A DNA stretch of 64,000 nucleotides, from assembly GCA_018241725.1 (NCBI GenBank), contig JAFEDI010000062.1, forward strand, positions 1 through 64,000, in the 5' to 3' direction. Below the pieces are notes generated by a model. That model was not told the DNA's origin, made no database searches, and saw only the letters and a list, made by a program, of their open reading frames with translations. A program made the position numbers and the translations under genes. This DNA comes from Pseudomonadota bacterium (lineage in GTDB: Bacteria; Pseudomonadota; Gammaproteobacteria; Burkholderiales; Rhodocyclaceae). Positions 47,760-56,322 of this stretch are shown one piece after another; position 1 is the stretch's first letter; each line of letters opens with the position of its first letter.

Positions 47760-49556
47760 ATGAACCAATACACTGCCCCGATCCGCGACATGCAGTTCGT
47801 GATGCAGGAGCTGGCCGGCCTCGACGAGGTGCTGGCGCTACCGGGTTACGAGGAGGCGGACCGGGATCTGGTGGACGCGATCCTCGAGGAAGCCGGCAAG
47901 TTCGCTGGCGAAGTGCTGGCGCCGCTCAACCGGGTCGGCGACACCGAAGGTTGCCGCTGGGACGCCGGCCAGGTGACGACCGCGCCGGGCTTCAAGGAGG
48001 CTTACCGGCAGTTCGTCGAATCGGGCTGGAACGGCGTCGCCTGCGAGCCGGAATTCGGCGGCCAGGGCCTGCCGCGCCTGCTGTCGAGCGCGGTGCGTGA
48101 GATGTGGAAGGCGTCCAACATGGCCTTCTCCCTGTGCCCGATGCTGACCCAGGGCGCCATCGAGGCGTTGGCATCGAACGGCAGCGCCGAGCTGAAGGCC
48201 CGTTTCCTGGAGAAGATGGTGTCCGGCGAATGGACCGGCACGATGAACCTGACCGAGCCGAATGCCGGCTCGGATCTCGCCGCGGTCCGCACCCGTGCCG
48301 AGCCGCAGGACGATGGCAGCTACCGGATCTTCGGCCAGAAGATCTTCATCACTTACGGCGAGCACGACATGACCGACAACATCGTGCATCTGGTGCTGGC
48401 GCGCTTGCCGGACGCGCCGGCGGGGGTGAAGGGTATCTCCCTGTTCGTGGTGCCGAAGTTCCTGGTGAATGCGGACGGCAGCCTCGGCGAACGCAACGAC
48501 GCCTGGTGCGCGTCCATTGAGCACAAGATGGGCATCCATGGCAGTCCGACGGCGGTGATGATCTTCGGCGAGAACGGCGGTGCGACCGGCTATCTGGTCG
48601 GTGAAGCCAACCGTGGCCTGGAATACATGTTCGTGATGATGAACGAGGCCCGCTTCGGCGTCGGGCTGGAAGGGCTGGCCATCGGCGAGAGGGCCTACCA
48701 GCAGGCGTTGGCCTATGCCCGCGAGCGGGTACAGGGCAAGGACATGACGTCTCGCTCGCAGGAATCGGTGGCGATCATCCGGCATCCTGACGTGCGCCGC
48801 ATGCTGATGCTGATGAAGTCCAAGATCGAGGCGATGCGGGCGCTGGCCTATGTGGTGGCGTCTGCGCTGGACCATGCCCATCAGTCGTCCGACGCGGACG
48901 ACCGGAACAAGCAGCAGGCCTTCGCCGACCTGCTGATCCCGGTGGTCAAGGGCTGGCTCACTGAAACGGCCAACGAGCTGGCCTCGATCGGCGTGCAAGT
49001 GCACGGTGGCATGGGCTTCATCGAGGAAACGGGTGCGGCCCAGCATTTCCGCGACGCCCGCATCATCAACATCTACGAGGGCACGACCGGCATCCAGGCG
49101 CTGGACCTGATCGGCCGCAAGACCGCGCGGGACGGTGGCGCTGCGGCCAAGGCGCTGGTCGCGGAAATGCTCGCCCTCGACGGCCAGTTGGCCGAGCAAG
49201 CCGATGCCGACTTCACGGTGATCCGCCAGGCTCTGGTGGAAGGTGCCGCGGAGATGGACGACTGCGTGGATTACATCGTCGAGAGCTTTGCGGCGAATGC
49301 GGCCGAAGTGGCGGCCGGCTCGGTGTCTTATTTGACGCTGGTCGGCATCGTCGCCGGTGGTTGGCAGATGGCCCGCGCGGCTTTGGCGGCGCGTCGGCGG
49401 CTGGATGAAGGCAGCGGCGATGCTAGCTTCTACCGCGCCAAGATCGCGACCGCCCGTTTCTACGCGGAGCACGTCATGACCCAGGTGGCCGGGTTGTCGC
49501 GCACCGTGCGCGAAGGTGGAAAGTCGGTGCTGATGCTGGGCGACGAGCAGTTCTGA
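47760..49556 (+). CDS. Acyl-CoA dehydrogenase (DmdC/FadE-like large form)
   Basis: A 598-residue FAD-linked dehydrogenase. It has the N-terminal ACAD domain, the middle domain with MNLTEPNAGSDLAAVRTRAE, and the C-terminal stretch IINIYEGTTGIQALDLIGRK whose Glu is the usual catalytic base. An extra C-terminal tail (about 460-598) marks the DmdC-like long group. It oxidises an acyl-CoA to the enoyl-CoA. ATG 47760 follows AGGAA. It ends the nine-gene block; enoyl-CoA hydratase and thiolase are not in this window. Confidence 0.9.
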   Translation: MNQYTAPIRDMQFVMQELAGLDEVLALPGYEEADRDLVDAILEEAGKFAGEVLAPLNRVGDTEGCRWDAGQVTTAPGFKEAYRQFVESGWNGVACEPEFGGQGLPRLLSSAVREMWKASNMAFSLCPMLTQGAIEALASNGSAELKARFLEKMVSGEWTGTMNLTEPNAGSDLAAVRTRAEPQDDGSYRIFGQKIFITYGEHDMTDNIVHLVLARLPDAPAGVKGISLFVVPKFLVNADGSLGERNDAWCASIEHKMGIHGSPTAVMIFGENGGATGYLVGEANRGLEYMFVMMNEARFGVGLEGLAIGERAYQQALAYARERVQGKDMTSRSQESVAIIRHPDVRRMLMLMKSKIEAMRALAYVVASALDHAHQSSDADDRNKQQAFADLLIPVVKGWLTETANELASIGVQVHGGMGFIEETGAAQHFRDARIINIYEGTTGIQALDLIGRKTARDGGAAAKALVAEMLALDGQLAEQADADFTVIRQALVEGAAEMDDCVDYIVESFAANAAEVAAGSVSYLTLVGIVAGGWQMARAALAARRRLDEGSGDASFYRAKIATARFYAEHVMTQVAGLSRTVREGGKSVLMLGDEQF

Positions 49557-49568
49557 TCGCCGATCGCG

Positions 49569-50636
49569 TTATTGCATTTCCTCCCCTCCCGGTTTGGCCG
49601 GAGCAGGGCGGGGCGCCGAGGCCAGTTGTGTCACGAGCTCCTGCGTGCGCACCTCGGCGTCCCTTGCCCGCGCAGCTTCACGCGCCACTTGCTGTTCAAG
49701 CATCTCGATGCGGGCCACCTGCGCACTGCTCGTGGCGGCCTGCTCCTGCAGGCTGCGGTTCATGGTCGCGACGTCTGCCTTGAGCGCCGCAATCTCGCTG
49801 TCCCGTGCGTTGAGAATTGCGGTCAGTTCCCGTGCGTGGGACGTCTGAGCCGCCGCGCGCTCCTCCGCTTCGTCGGTCTTCTTCCGCTGGGCGATAAGGG
49901 TGCTTTCCAGCGCGGCGGCACGCTGCCGCCATTCCTGCACCGCAGCGGCGTGATCCTGGCGCAGCTGGTCGGTCTGGCGCATCAGATGCTCCCGCTCGCC
50001 GGCGGCGCGTTCCCGCTCGATGCGCAGCTCGTCGATCAGGCGATTGCGTTCGGCGGTGGCCTGTACGCCGAGCTCCATGAGCTGCAGGCGGTGCTCGTCG
50101 CGCAGGTTTTCGAGTTGCCGCTGATTCTCAGCGATCGTCGCCACCTGCTGCTCACGCTGGGCCAACAGGTCCGCAATCATTGCTTCGCGGGCCAGCTCGG
50201 CTTCTTTCAGGCTGTTGAGCTCGGTCTGCAGGCGTGCGGTTTCCGCGCGTTCGTCACGTAGCCTGTCCTGGGCTTCGGCGCTTTCCCGGCGCGCCTGATC
50301 CGTGGCCAGCTGAAGTTCCCCGGCCTGTTTGTCGAACTCGGCTTTCAGCGTCTGCTCGGCTTCGGCTGCGCCTTCCGCCGACAGGGCGAGCAGGGCGTCG
50401 AAGAGGCTCTTGGCCTTGAGCTGCAGGCTTTCCGGCCAGCTTCCGAAGAACGGATGTCGACTCAAAGCCGAGGCTTGTGCCTGAGCTTCCCGCCATTCGC
50501 GGATGTAGGCCGAGACGATGCGCGTTGCGCCTTTGCCCAGTCGCTCATGGACCTTCAGATAGGTCGGATTCTCTCCGGCGGCAGAGAGGTCATTGCACAC
50601 CGCTTCAACCATCTCATAGCTCACGGCGCTGGCCAT
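49569..50636 (-). CDS. KfrA-like coiled-coil DNA-binding protein
   Basis: A 355-residue protein with an N-terminal KfrA/plasmid replication region DNA-binding domain (about 1-70, MASAVSYEMVEAVCNDLSAA and KGATRIVSAYIREW). It is followed by a long coiled coil (about 80-335) rich in Glu, Gln, Arg and Ala, and a short Pro-rich tail. KfrA on IncP plasmids is an autorepressor with a coiled-coil tail that helps partition. ATG 50636 is preferred; a longer frame reaches 50762 across the palindrome, which is unlikely. It is divergent from a tyrosine recombinase with a perfect palindrome between them. Confidence 0.88.
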   Translation of the reverse strand: MASAVSYEMVEAVCNDLSAAGENPTYLKVHERLGKGATRIVSAYIREWREAQAQASALSRHPFFGSWPESLQLKAKSLFDALLALSAEGAAEAEQTLKAEFDKQAGELQLATDQARRESAEAQDRLRDERAETARLQTELNSLKEAELAREAMIADLLAQREQQVATIAENQRQLENLRDEHRLQLMELGVQATAERNRLIDELRIERERAAGEREHLMRQTDQLRQDHAAAVQEWRQRAAALESTLIAQRKKTDEAEERAAAQTSHARELTAILNARDSEIAALKADVATMNRSLQEQAATSSAQVARIEMLEQQVAREAARARDAEVRTQELVTQLASAPRPAPAKPGGEEMQ

Positions 50637-50702
50637 CGCTTCATTTCCTTTGCTTTTGCATGGGGCTGTCGGGTCGTCAGCATCGCATCGATATGGTTTC
50701 AT

Positions 50703-50724
50703 AAATTGCGCAATTGCGCAATTT
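50703..50724. promoter_or_regulatory. Perfect 22-bp palindrome, likely KfrA operator
   Basis: AAATTGCGCAATTGCGCAAT followed by TT is its own reverse complement. A half-site-like TTGTGCAATT lies at 50755-50764. Both sit in the 195-base divergent gap between the KfrA-like and recombinase genes. By analogy with KfrA autoregulation this is the probable operator of one or both genes. Confidence 0.7.
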
Positions 50725-50831
50725 GATCTCCGGCAAGATGCTGATAATGTCGAGTTGTGCAATTATCGTTACTATACGCACATGATCAGCCGTGATTGGC
50801 TGCGAGATGTTTGAAGAGTCGATAGGCCACG

Positions 50832-52172
50832 ATGATGAGCAAGACCAGATCCTCCCAAGATAGCGAAGCAAGCTTCGAACTCGTGGTGCCAGACGTCGGT
50901 CTGCGCATGGGCGCCAGTTTCCTGGCGCCGAACATCACCAACTCCCTTGGCGTAAGCAACGACAGGGACGCCGTGCTGGTGTGGCTCAACACTCGCGCCA
51001 AGAATGCCCACACCCGCAAGGCCTATCTGCAGGAGCTTCGTCGTTTTGCCACTTTCCTGGCGTGCCTGCGTGGCGCCGCGCTGGCGCAGGCGACAGTGGC
51101 CGATCTGGAAGCTTTCCGTGCGTGGTTAGCAATGCCCTACCTGCCGGAACAAGGCTGGCCGACGGGCTACCTGCCGTTCAGGACCGATGGGGCCGGCAAG
51201 CTGCTGGGTTTGTCCATCGGTAGCCGCAGGCGGGCCGATATCACGGTTCGTGGTCTGTACCGTTTCCTGCATGAGGGCGGTTACCTGCTCACCAACCCCT
51301 TCCTGCAGCTCGGTAAGCTGACCGGAGAGGAGATCTCCTTTGAGGAGTTGTCGCGCCTTGGCATGTCGCCCCAGCAGTACGCGCGCAAGCTGCGCCAGGA
51401 CGCGATACGGGAAGACAATCTGGCGGCCGACAAGGCCTTTTCCTTCGACCTGTGGCGGTGGTTGCGCGCCTTTCTGGACGCGTCGGAAAACACCTGGAGG
51501 ATTCCGTCCGCGGATGACGAGCTAGAGCAGGGGGCTGATGCGGTTGAGCCGTGGCCGCTGGAGCGCCGGGCCCGCCTGCGCTGCATCCTGCTGTTCAGTT
51601 ATGCGGCCGCGAGCCGGCGCGCCGAGCTGGCTGAGGCCACGATGAGCGCCGTCGTCAAGAGTGGTTCGCGCTGGGTCTGGAAGGTCGTAGGCAAGGGACG
51701 CAGCGCCACCGATGGCCCTGATCGTGTGACGCTGGACGAGGATGCCGTCGCGGCCTTGCAGCATTACCGCCAGACGCGTGGCCTCGGCAGCTATCCAGAT
51801 AGCAGTGAATACGGCATCCCGCTGATCGCCAAGCTGAGTCCCAAACGGGCCCGCCGGGTCGAGCTCAAGACGGGCGAGGGTGTCACTCCCGGCTATCTGA
51901 ACTCGGAGCTACGCCGCTTCTTCAATTTTGCCGCCCCCTTTGCCGCCCAGGTCGAGCCTCACTGGGAGATCGACCTCCGGAGCGCCGCGTCCCATTGGTT
52001 GCGTCATACCCGCGGTAGCCATTTCGCGCTGGGACATGTGTCTTTGGCGAGGACCGCCGAGCAGCTCAGGCACAAAGACCCGCGCACCACCAGCCGCTAC
52101 TACGTGCATATGAAGGACGAGGAGCGCGGCGAGGCGGTGGATGAAGTCACGAGGCTGCTGAACGGTGCTTAG
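50832..52172 (+). CDS. Tyrosine recombinase/integrase
   Basis: A 446-residue tyrosine recombinase with a core-binding N-terminal part (about 45-210) and catalytic domain (about 240-440). Candidate catalytic residues are Arg262 (ASRRAEL), Lys288 (VVGKGRS), His388 and Arg391 (SHWLRHTRG), His414 (LRHKDPRTTS) and Tyr423 or Tyr424 (SRYYVHM). No flanking integrated element or att repeat was found, so this may be a stand-alone recombinase tied to the KfrA-like protein. Start ATG 50832 (or 50835) follows a weak AGG. Confidence 0.88.
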   Translation: MMSKTRSSQDSEASFELVVPDVGLRMGASFLAPNITNSLGVSNDRDAVLVWLNTRAKNAHTRKAYLQELRRFATFLACLRGAALAQATVADLEAFRAWLAMPYLPEQGWPTGYLPFRTDGAGKLLGLSIGSRRRADITVRGLYRFLHEGGYLLTNPFLQLGKLTGEEISFEELSRLGMSPQQYARKLRQDAIREDNLAADKAFSFDLWRWLRAFLDASENTWRIPSADDELEQGADAVEPWPLERRARLRCILLFSYAAASRRAELAEATMSAVVKSGSRWVWKVVGKGRSATDGPDRVTLDEDAVAALQHYRQTRGLGSYPDSSEYGIPLIAKLSPKRARRVELKTGEGVTPGYLNSELRRFFNFAAPFAAQVEPHWEIDLRSAASHWLRHTRGSHFALGHVSLARTAEQLRHKDPRTTSRYYVHMKDEERGEAVDEVTRLLNGA

Positions 52173-52281
52173 CCAGTGTGGGTTCCTGTCATGGGCGGTG
52201 GTGGCGGCGTCTTGTCGCTGCCCCATCGGAGTCGATGTCCGTGTCCGCCCGGAGACTTCACGACTGGCGAGGGGGCGGGTA

Positions 52282-53250
52282 ATGTTCGCCTCAATGAGCA
52301 ATGAAGAGCACGCAATCATTGGACATGAAGACTTGAGTTGTCTGTTGCCGAGGCCCACCGTCGCGCGCTTTGCCGGGGTGCTCATGTGGCTGCTTGTGGC
52401 CGCGGTGTTGACCGGCTCGCCATGCGCTCGGGCCAAGGAGGTGCCGCTGCGTTATTTTCCCGCGGGGCCGATTTATGAATATCGCTGGAAGCTCCTTGAA
52501 TTGGCGTTGGCCCATGGGGTTCCGGCAGGCACGCCGCGGGTCCGACTCGCCCCCTATCCGGAGGAGGTGACCCAGAACAGGGGAGTGGCCCTGCTGCAGT
52601 CCGGTGCGATCGACGTTGTCGCCCTTGGTACCAATGCCGAGAGGGAAGCTCAGATGCGGCCGATCCGGATCGACATCTTGCGGGGCATTGTCGGTTACCG
52701 GCTGCTGGTCATCCGTGCAGCGGACCAGGCGCGCATCGCCGGCATGGACGACTGGGCATTGCGCGCACAACTCATTTTCGGCCTCAACAGCCAGTGGGCC
52801 GATCTACCCATCTTGCGGGCCAACGGTTTCACGGTCGTTACCTCGAGTCGTTACGAAAACCTCTTCGGCATGCTCGCAGCGGGGCGCTTCGATGCCTTCA
52901 CGCGGGGGCTCAACGAAGCCGCAAGGGAACTGGGCGAGCGCCGGGCGAGATATCCCGGCCTCGCGGTCGAGAACACGCGGGCGCTGTATTTTCCTTTTCC
53001 GGTGTACTTCTGGGTCCGTAACGACAACCAGGCGCTGGCCGGGCGGATCGAACGGGGCCTGCGACTGGCTCTGGCCGATGGCTCCTTTCGCGCCCTGTTC
53101 GAGAGCTACCATGCTGCTGAGATCGCCAGACTCGCCCACGAACGGCGCCATGTGATCCGCCTCGCCAATCCGATCCTGCGCAGTCCGGCTGACGAGCCGG
53201 ACACGCGCTGGTGGTGGCGGGATGGCGGTGCATCCCTGGCGGGGCGGTGA
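52282..53250 (+). CDS. Periplasmic substrate-binding protein-like sensor subunit
   Basis: A 322-residue protein with a cytoplasmic lead and a hydrophobic signal-anchor (about 37-55, FAGVLMWLLVAAVLTGS). It ends in a family 3 or TAXI-like periplasmic binding-protein fold (about 60-310) with YFPAGPIYEYRWKLLELAL and YPEEVTQNRGVALLQSGAID. No transporter genes are near. ATG 52282 has GAGGGGG about eight bases upstream; ATG 52294 is an alternative. It lies three bases before the hybrid kinase, so it is probably a signal-sensing partner. Confidence 0.75.
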   Translation: MFASMSNEEHAIIGHEDLSCLLPRPTVARFAGVLMWLLVAAVLTGSPCARAKEVPLRYFPAGPIYEYRWKLLELALAHGVPAGTPRVRLAPYPEEVTQNRGVALLQSGAIDVVALGTNAEREAQMRPIRIDILRGIVGYRLLVIRAADQARIAGMDDWALRAQLIFGLNSQWADLPILRANGFTVVTSSRYENLFGMLAAGRFDAFTRGLNEAARELGERRARYPGLAVENTRALYFPFPVYFWVRNDNQALAGRIERGLRLALADGSFRALFESYHAAEIARLAHERRHVIRLANPILRSPADEPDTRWWWRDGGASLAGR

Positions 53251-53253
53251 AGA

Positions 53254-56200
53254 ATGGCGACACCTCAGACTCTTTCCAAGCGGCTGCTCCGCACCATGTT
53301 GCCGGGCTATCTGATCATCGCACTGACGATGACGGCGGCCCAACTGGCGATCCAGTATGTGAGCATAAGCCGCAGTGTTGACGATGACCTGATCTCCCTG
53401 GCGCGAACGGTAGAGCCCGGTATAACCACTGCGGTGTGGGAGCTCGATGCTGTACAGCTTGCTTCCATCGCCAAGGGTGTGCGGCAGAACGCCATCGTCA
53501 CCGGCGTCCGCGTCGACTCCGCGGAAGATCAACAATTGGTCGAGGACGGCGATGTGCCGAGACCGGGCGACTCGGCGGGCCGGGCCATACTGAAGCGCTA
53601 CAAGTGCGCGGCACTGCCGCTGGTTTACCAGGCCAAGGGTGTGGCACCACGCAGGGTCGGGCAGCTCACCTTGTACTCGAATCGGGATGTGGTTCTGGAC
53701 CGGGTGGCGTATGGATTCGGCGTTGTGCTGCTCGACTCCGTGCTGTTCACTCTCGGTCTGTGGCTGATCTTTCAGTGGACAGTCCGCTTTCGCCTGTCGC
53801 AGGCGGTCACCCGCGTTGCCAAGGCAGTGAAAAGCTGGCGCTTTCGTCCGGACGACGCACCCGTGGACAACATCGACTATCCCTACCGGGACGAGCTGGG
53901 TGAGTTGGTGAGCGCCTTCAACGACAGTCGCCGGCGGCTCTTCGATTCCTTGCGTGAACTCGACGCCCTCAACCGTAACCTCGAGACGATGGTTGACGCG
54001 CGCACGGCCGAGCTTACGAAAGCCAAGGAAGACGCCGAAGCGGCCACCCGCACCAAGTCGGAATTCCTTTCCAACATGAGCCATGAGATCAGAACGCCGA
54101 TGAATGCCGTCCTCGGCATGCTCTACCTTGCACAGCAGGCCGAGCTGACGCCGGACCTGCGCAGCAAGCTCGCCAAGGCGCAGGGGGCTGCCCGCTCTTT
54201 GCTCGGCATCATCAACGATGTTCTTGATTTCTCGAAGATCGAGGCAGGCAAGCTGGAGGTGGAGGAGGTCGAGTTCGCCCTCGATGGCGTACTTGAGCAG
54301 GTCACCGACGCGATTGGCTACGAGGCGGCCCGCAAGGGCATCGAATTCCTTATCCGCTACGACCCGGCGATTCCCACCCGCCTGCTGGGAGACCCCCTTC
54401 GCTTGGGGCAGATCCTTCTCAACCTGTGTGGTAATGCGGTGAAATTCACGGAACAGGGCGAAGTGGAGCTGGCTCTTCACGCGCTCAATATCCGCAACGA
54501 TGCGCTCAGCCTGCAGGTGTGCGTGCGCGACTCTGGCATTGGCATGTCGGAAGAGGCGCAAGCGCGTATGTTCGAGCAGTTTTCCCAGGCCGACCAATCC
54601 ACCACGCGCCGTTTTGGCGGGACTGGCTTGGGCCTGGCCATCAGCCGGCGTCTGGTTGAATTGATGGATGGGCGAATCTGGGTCGAGGAGTCCCGCCCGG
54701 GCAAGGGCACTTCGATCTGCTTCACGGTGCATCTGCGCGTCCCGCCGCAAGCCGGAACCGCCGCGTGGGCGCTGGCCGAAGGGGCCGGACCACTGTTGAA
54801 GGGCGTGCGTGTGCTGCTGGTCGAAGACAACCACGCCGCCCGGGAGATCCTCGGCGAAATGCTGCGCTTCCTTCACGTGGAAGCCACTGCGGTCGGCACG
54901 GGGATCGAGGCGCTAGCCGCGCTGCGCAACCCTGGCGCCACGCCTTACGATCTGGTCCTCATGGATTGGCACCTGCCGGGCGTGCACGGCGACGAGGTCG
55001 CCCGGTTGATTGGCAGCGATCCATCCATTACGCAGCGTCCGAAGGTAGTCATGGTCACTTCCTACGGTCGCGACGACGTCATGCGTCTGGCCGAGCGGGC
55101 TGGGGTCGAGGGCTTCCTGGTCAAGCCGGTTTCCCCGTCCATGCTGCTCGATACGTTGCTTTCGGTTCTGGGACGAGTCCGCCTCCTGCCCCCCGCATCG
55201 GAAGGCTTGCCGATGGAGACTGGTGGCGGGCATGGCGGAACGGCCCGTCTGGCTGGTGCACGGGTGCTGTTGGTGGAAGACAACGACATGAATCGGGACT
55301 TCGCATCGGAGCTGCTGCGTAGCGAAGGGGTCGAGGTGGATGAAGCGCACAATGGTCAGGAGGCCGTGTTCAAGGTCGGCGAGCACGACTACGACGCTGT
55401 GCTGATGGACATTCAGATGCCGGTCATGGATGGACTCGAAGCGGCCATGCGGATCCGCGCGCTCGCCTCCAGCCCCACGCGCCAGCGTGTAGCCGAGGTG
55501 CCCATCATCGCTATGACGGCACTGGCCATGGAGCAGGATGCTGCACGCTGCCTGGCTGCGGGCATGAACGACCATATCGCCAAGCCCATTGACCCGCAGC
55601 GGCTGTTCGAGGTCCTGCTCGCCTTCGTGTCCCCGAAGCTGGCGCAGCGTGGTGCCCTCCCGGCCTCGGAGGCGGTGTCGATGGCGGCCAGCGCTTGCCC
55701 GCCGGACCTGCTGGCGCTCACTTGTTTCGATGCCGAAGGGGGGATCCGCCGCATCGGCGGACGGCCCGAAGCCTACCGGCGGCAATTGAAGCGTTTTCGA
55801 GAGCACTACAGCAACGCGATCAGCGAGTTGCGCCGTCTGCTCCGAGAACGGGGTACAGCGGCGGCGGCCTATTGCCATGCGTTGCGGGGCGTGACCGGCA
55901 ATCTTGGCGCCGGCCCGCTGTATGCTCAGCTCATGCTCGTCGATGAAGCCCTCAGGAATGATGTCCTGCCCGACGAAGTGGTGCTGCTCCGGGCAGAAGC
56001 GCAGTTCGTCGAGGCCATCGGCGAAATCGATGCGCTGACGTCCGCCAATAGCCGACTGGCCCAGGGAGAAGCGCGGCGGCTGGCGCCCGACGCGCTGCAG
56101 GTATTACTGAAGCGCTTGGGCGATGCGCTGGAGTACGATCTAGGGGCTGTGGAAGGTTTGCTCGGCGAACTGCGGGCCGGGGTTGCAGATACGCCGCTGG

Positions 56201-56322
56201 CGGCCGATATCGATGCACTGGCCGCCGAGATCGATATCTTCGACCTCGATGCGGCGCGGCACCGACTGGGCAAATTGAAGGCCGACGAGCGGACACCGAA
56301 AAATGAGTCAGCAGACAAGTAA
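53254..56322 (+). CDS. Hybrid sensor histidine kinase (HisKA-HATPase-REC-REC-Hpt)
   Basis: A 1022-residue membrane kinase. Helices lie near 18-38 and 152-174 with a periplasmic sensor between, followed by a HAMP-like linker. Next are HisKA with [11 protein letters not shown] (His277), HATPase ([26 protein letters not shown]), a first receiver ([13 protein letters not shown], Asp571), a second receiver ([13 protein letters not shown], Asp719) and an Hpt-like domain ([12 protein letters not shown], His875). It starts three bases after the binding-protein gene and overlaps the next gene by 20 bases. The operon likely couples a periplasmic signal to cyclic-di-GMP control. Confidence 0.92.
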   Translation: MATPQTLSKRLLRTMLPGYLIIALTMTAAQLAIQYVSISRSVDDDLISLARTVEPGITTAVWELDAVQLASIAKGVRQNAIVTGVRVDSAEDQQLVEDGDVPRPGDSAGRAILKRYKCAALPLVYQAKGVAPRRVGQLTLYSNRDVVLDRVAYGFGVVLLDSVLFTLGLWLIFQWTVRFRLSQAVTRVAKAVKSWRFRPDDAPVDNIDYPYRDELGELVSAFNDSRRRLFDSLRELDALNRNLETMVDARTAELTKAKEDAEAATRTKSEFLSNMSHEIRTPMNAVLGMLYLAQQAELTPDLRSKLAKAQGAARSLLGIINDVLDFSKIEAGKLEVEEVEFALDGVLEQVTDAIGYEAARKGIEFLIRYDPAIPTRLLGDPLRLGQILLNLCGNAVKFTEQGEVELALHALNIRNDALSLQVCVRDSGIGMSEEAQARMFEQFSQADQSTTRRFGGTGLGLAISRRLVELMDGRIWVEESRPGKGTSICFTVHLRVPPQAGTAAWALAEGAGPLLKGVRVLLVEDNHAAREILGEMLRFLHVEATAVGTGIEALAALRNPGATPYDLVLMDWHLPGVHGDEVARLIGSDPSITQRPKVVMVTSYGRDDVMRLAERAGVEGFLVKPVSPSMLLDTLLSVLGRVRLLPPASEGLPMETGGGHGGTARLAGARVLLVEDNDMNRDFASELLRSEGVEVDEAHNGQEAVFKVGEHDYDAVLMDIQMPVMDGLEAAMRIRALASSPTRQRVAEVPIIAMTALAMEQDAARCLAAGMNDHIAKPIDPQRLFEVLLAFVSPKLAQRGALPASEAVSMAASACPPDLLALTCFDAEGGIRRIGGRPEAYRRQLKRFREHYSNAISELRRLLRERGTAAAAYCHALRGVTGNLGAGPLYAQLMLVDEALRNDVLPDEVVLLRAEAQFVEAIGEIDALTSANSRLAQGEARRLAPDALQVLLKRLGDALEYDLGAVEGLLGELRAGVADTPLAADIDALAAEIDIFDLDAARHRLGKLKADERTPKNESADK

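Noticed and set aside
50832-52172. Integrated phage or genomic island bounded by the recombinase
   Set aside because: No phage, plasmid replication or conjugation genes and no att repeats were seen around it.
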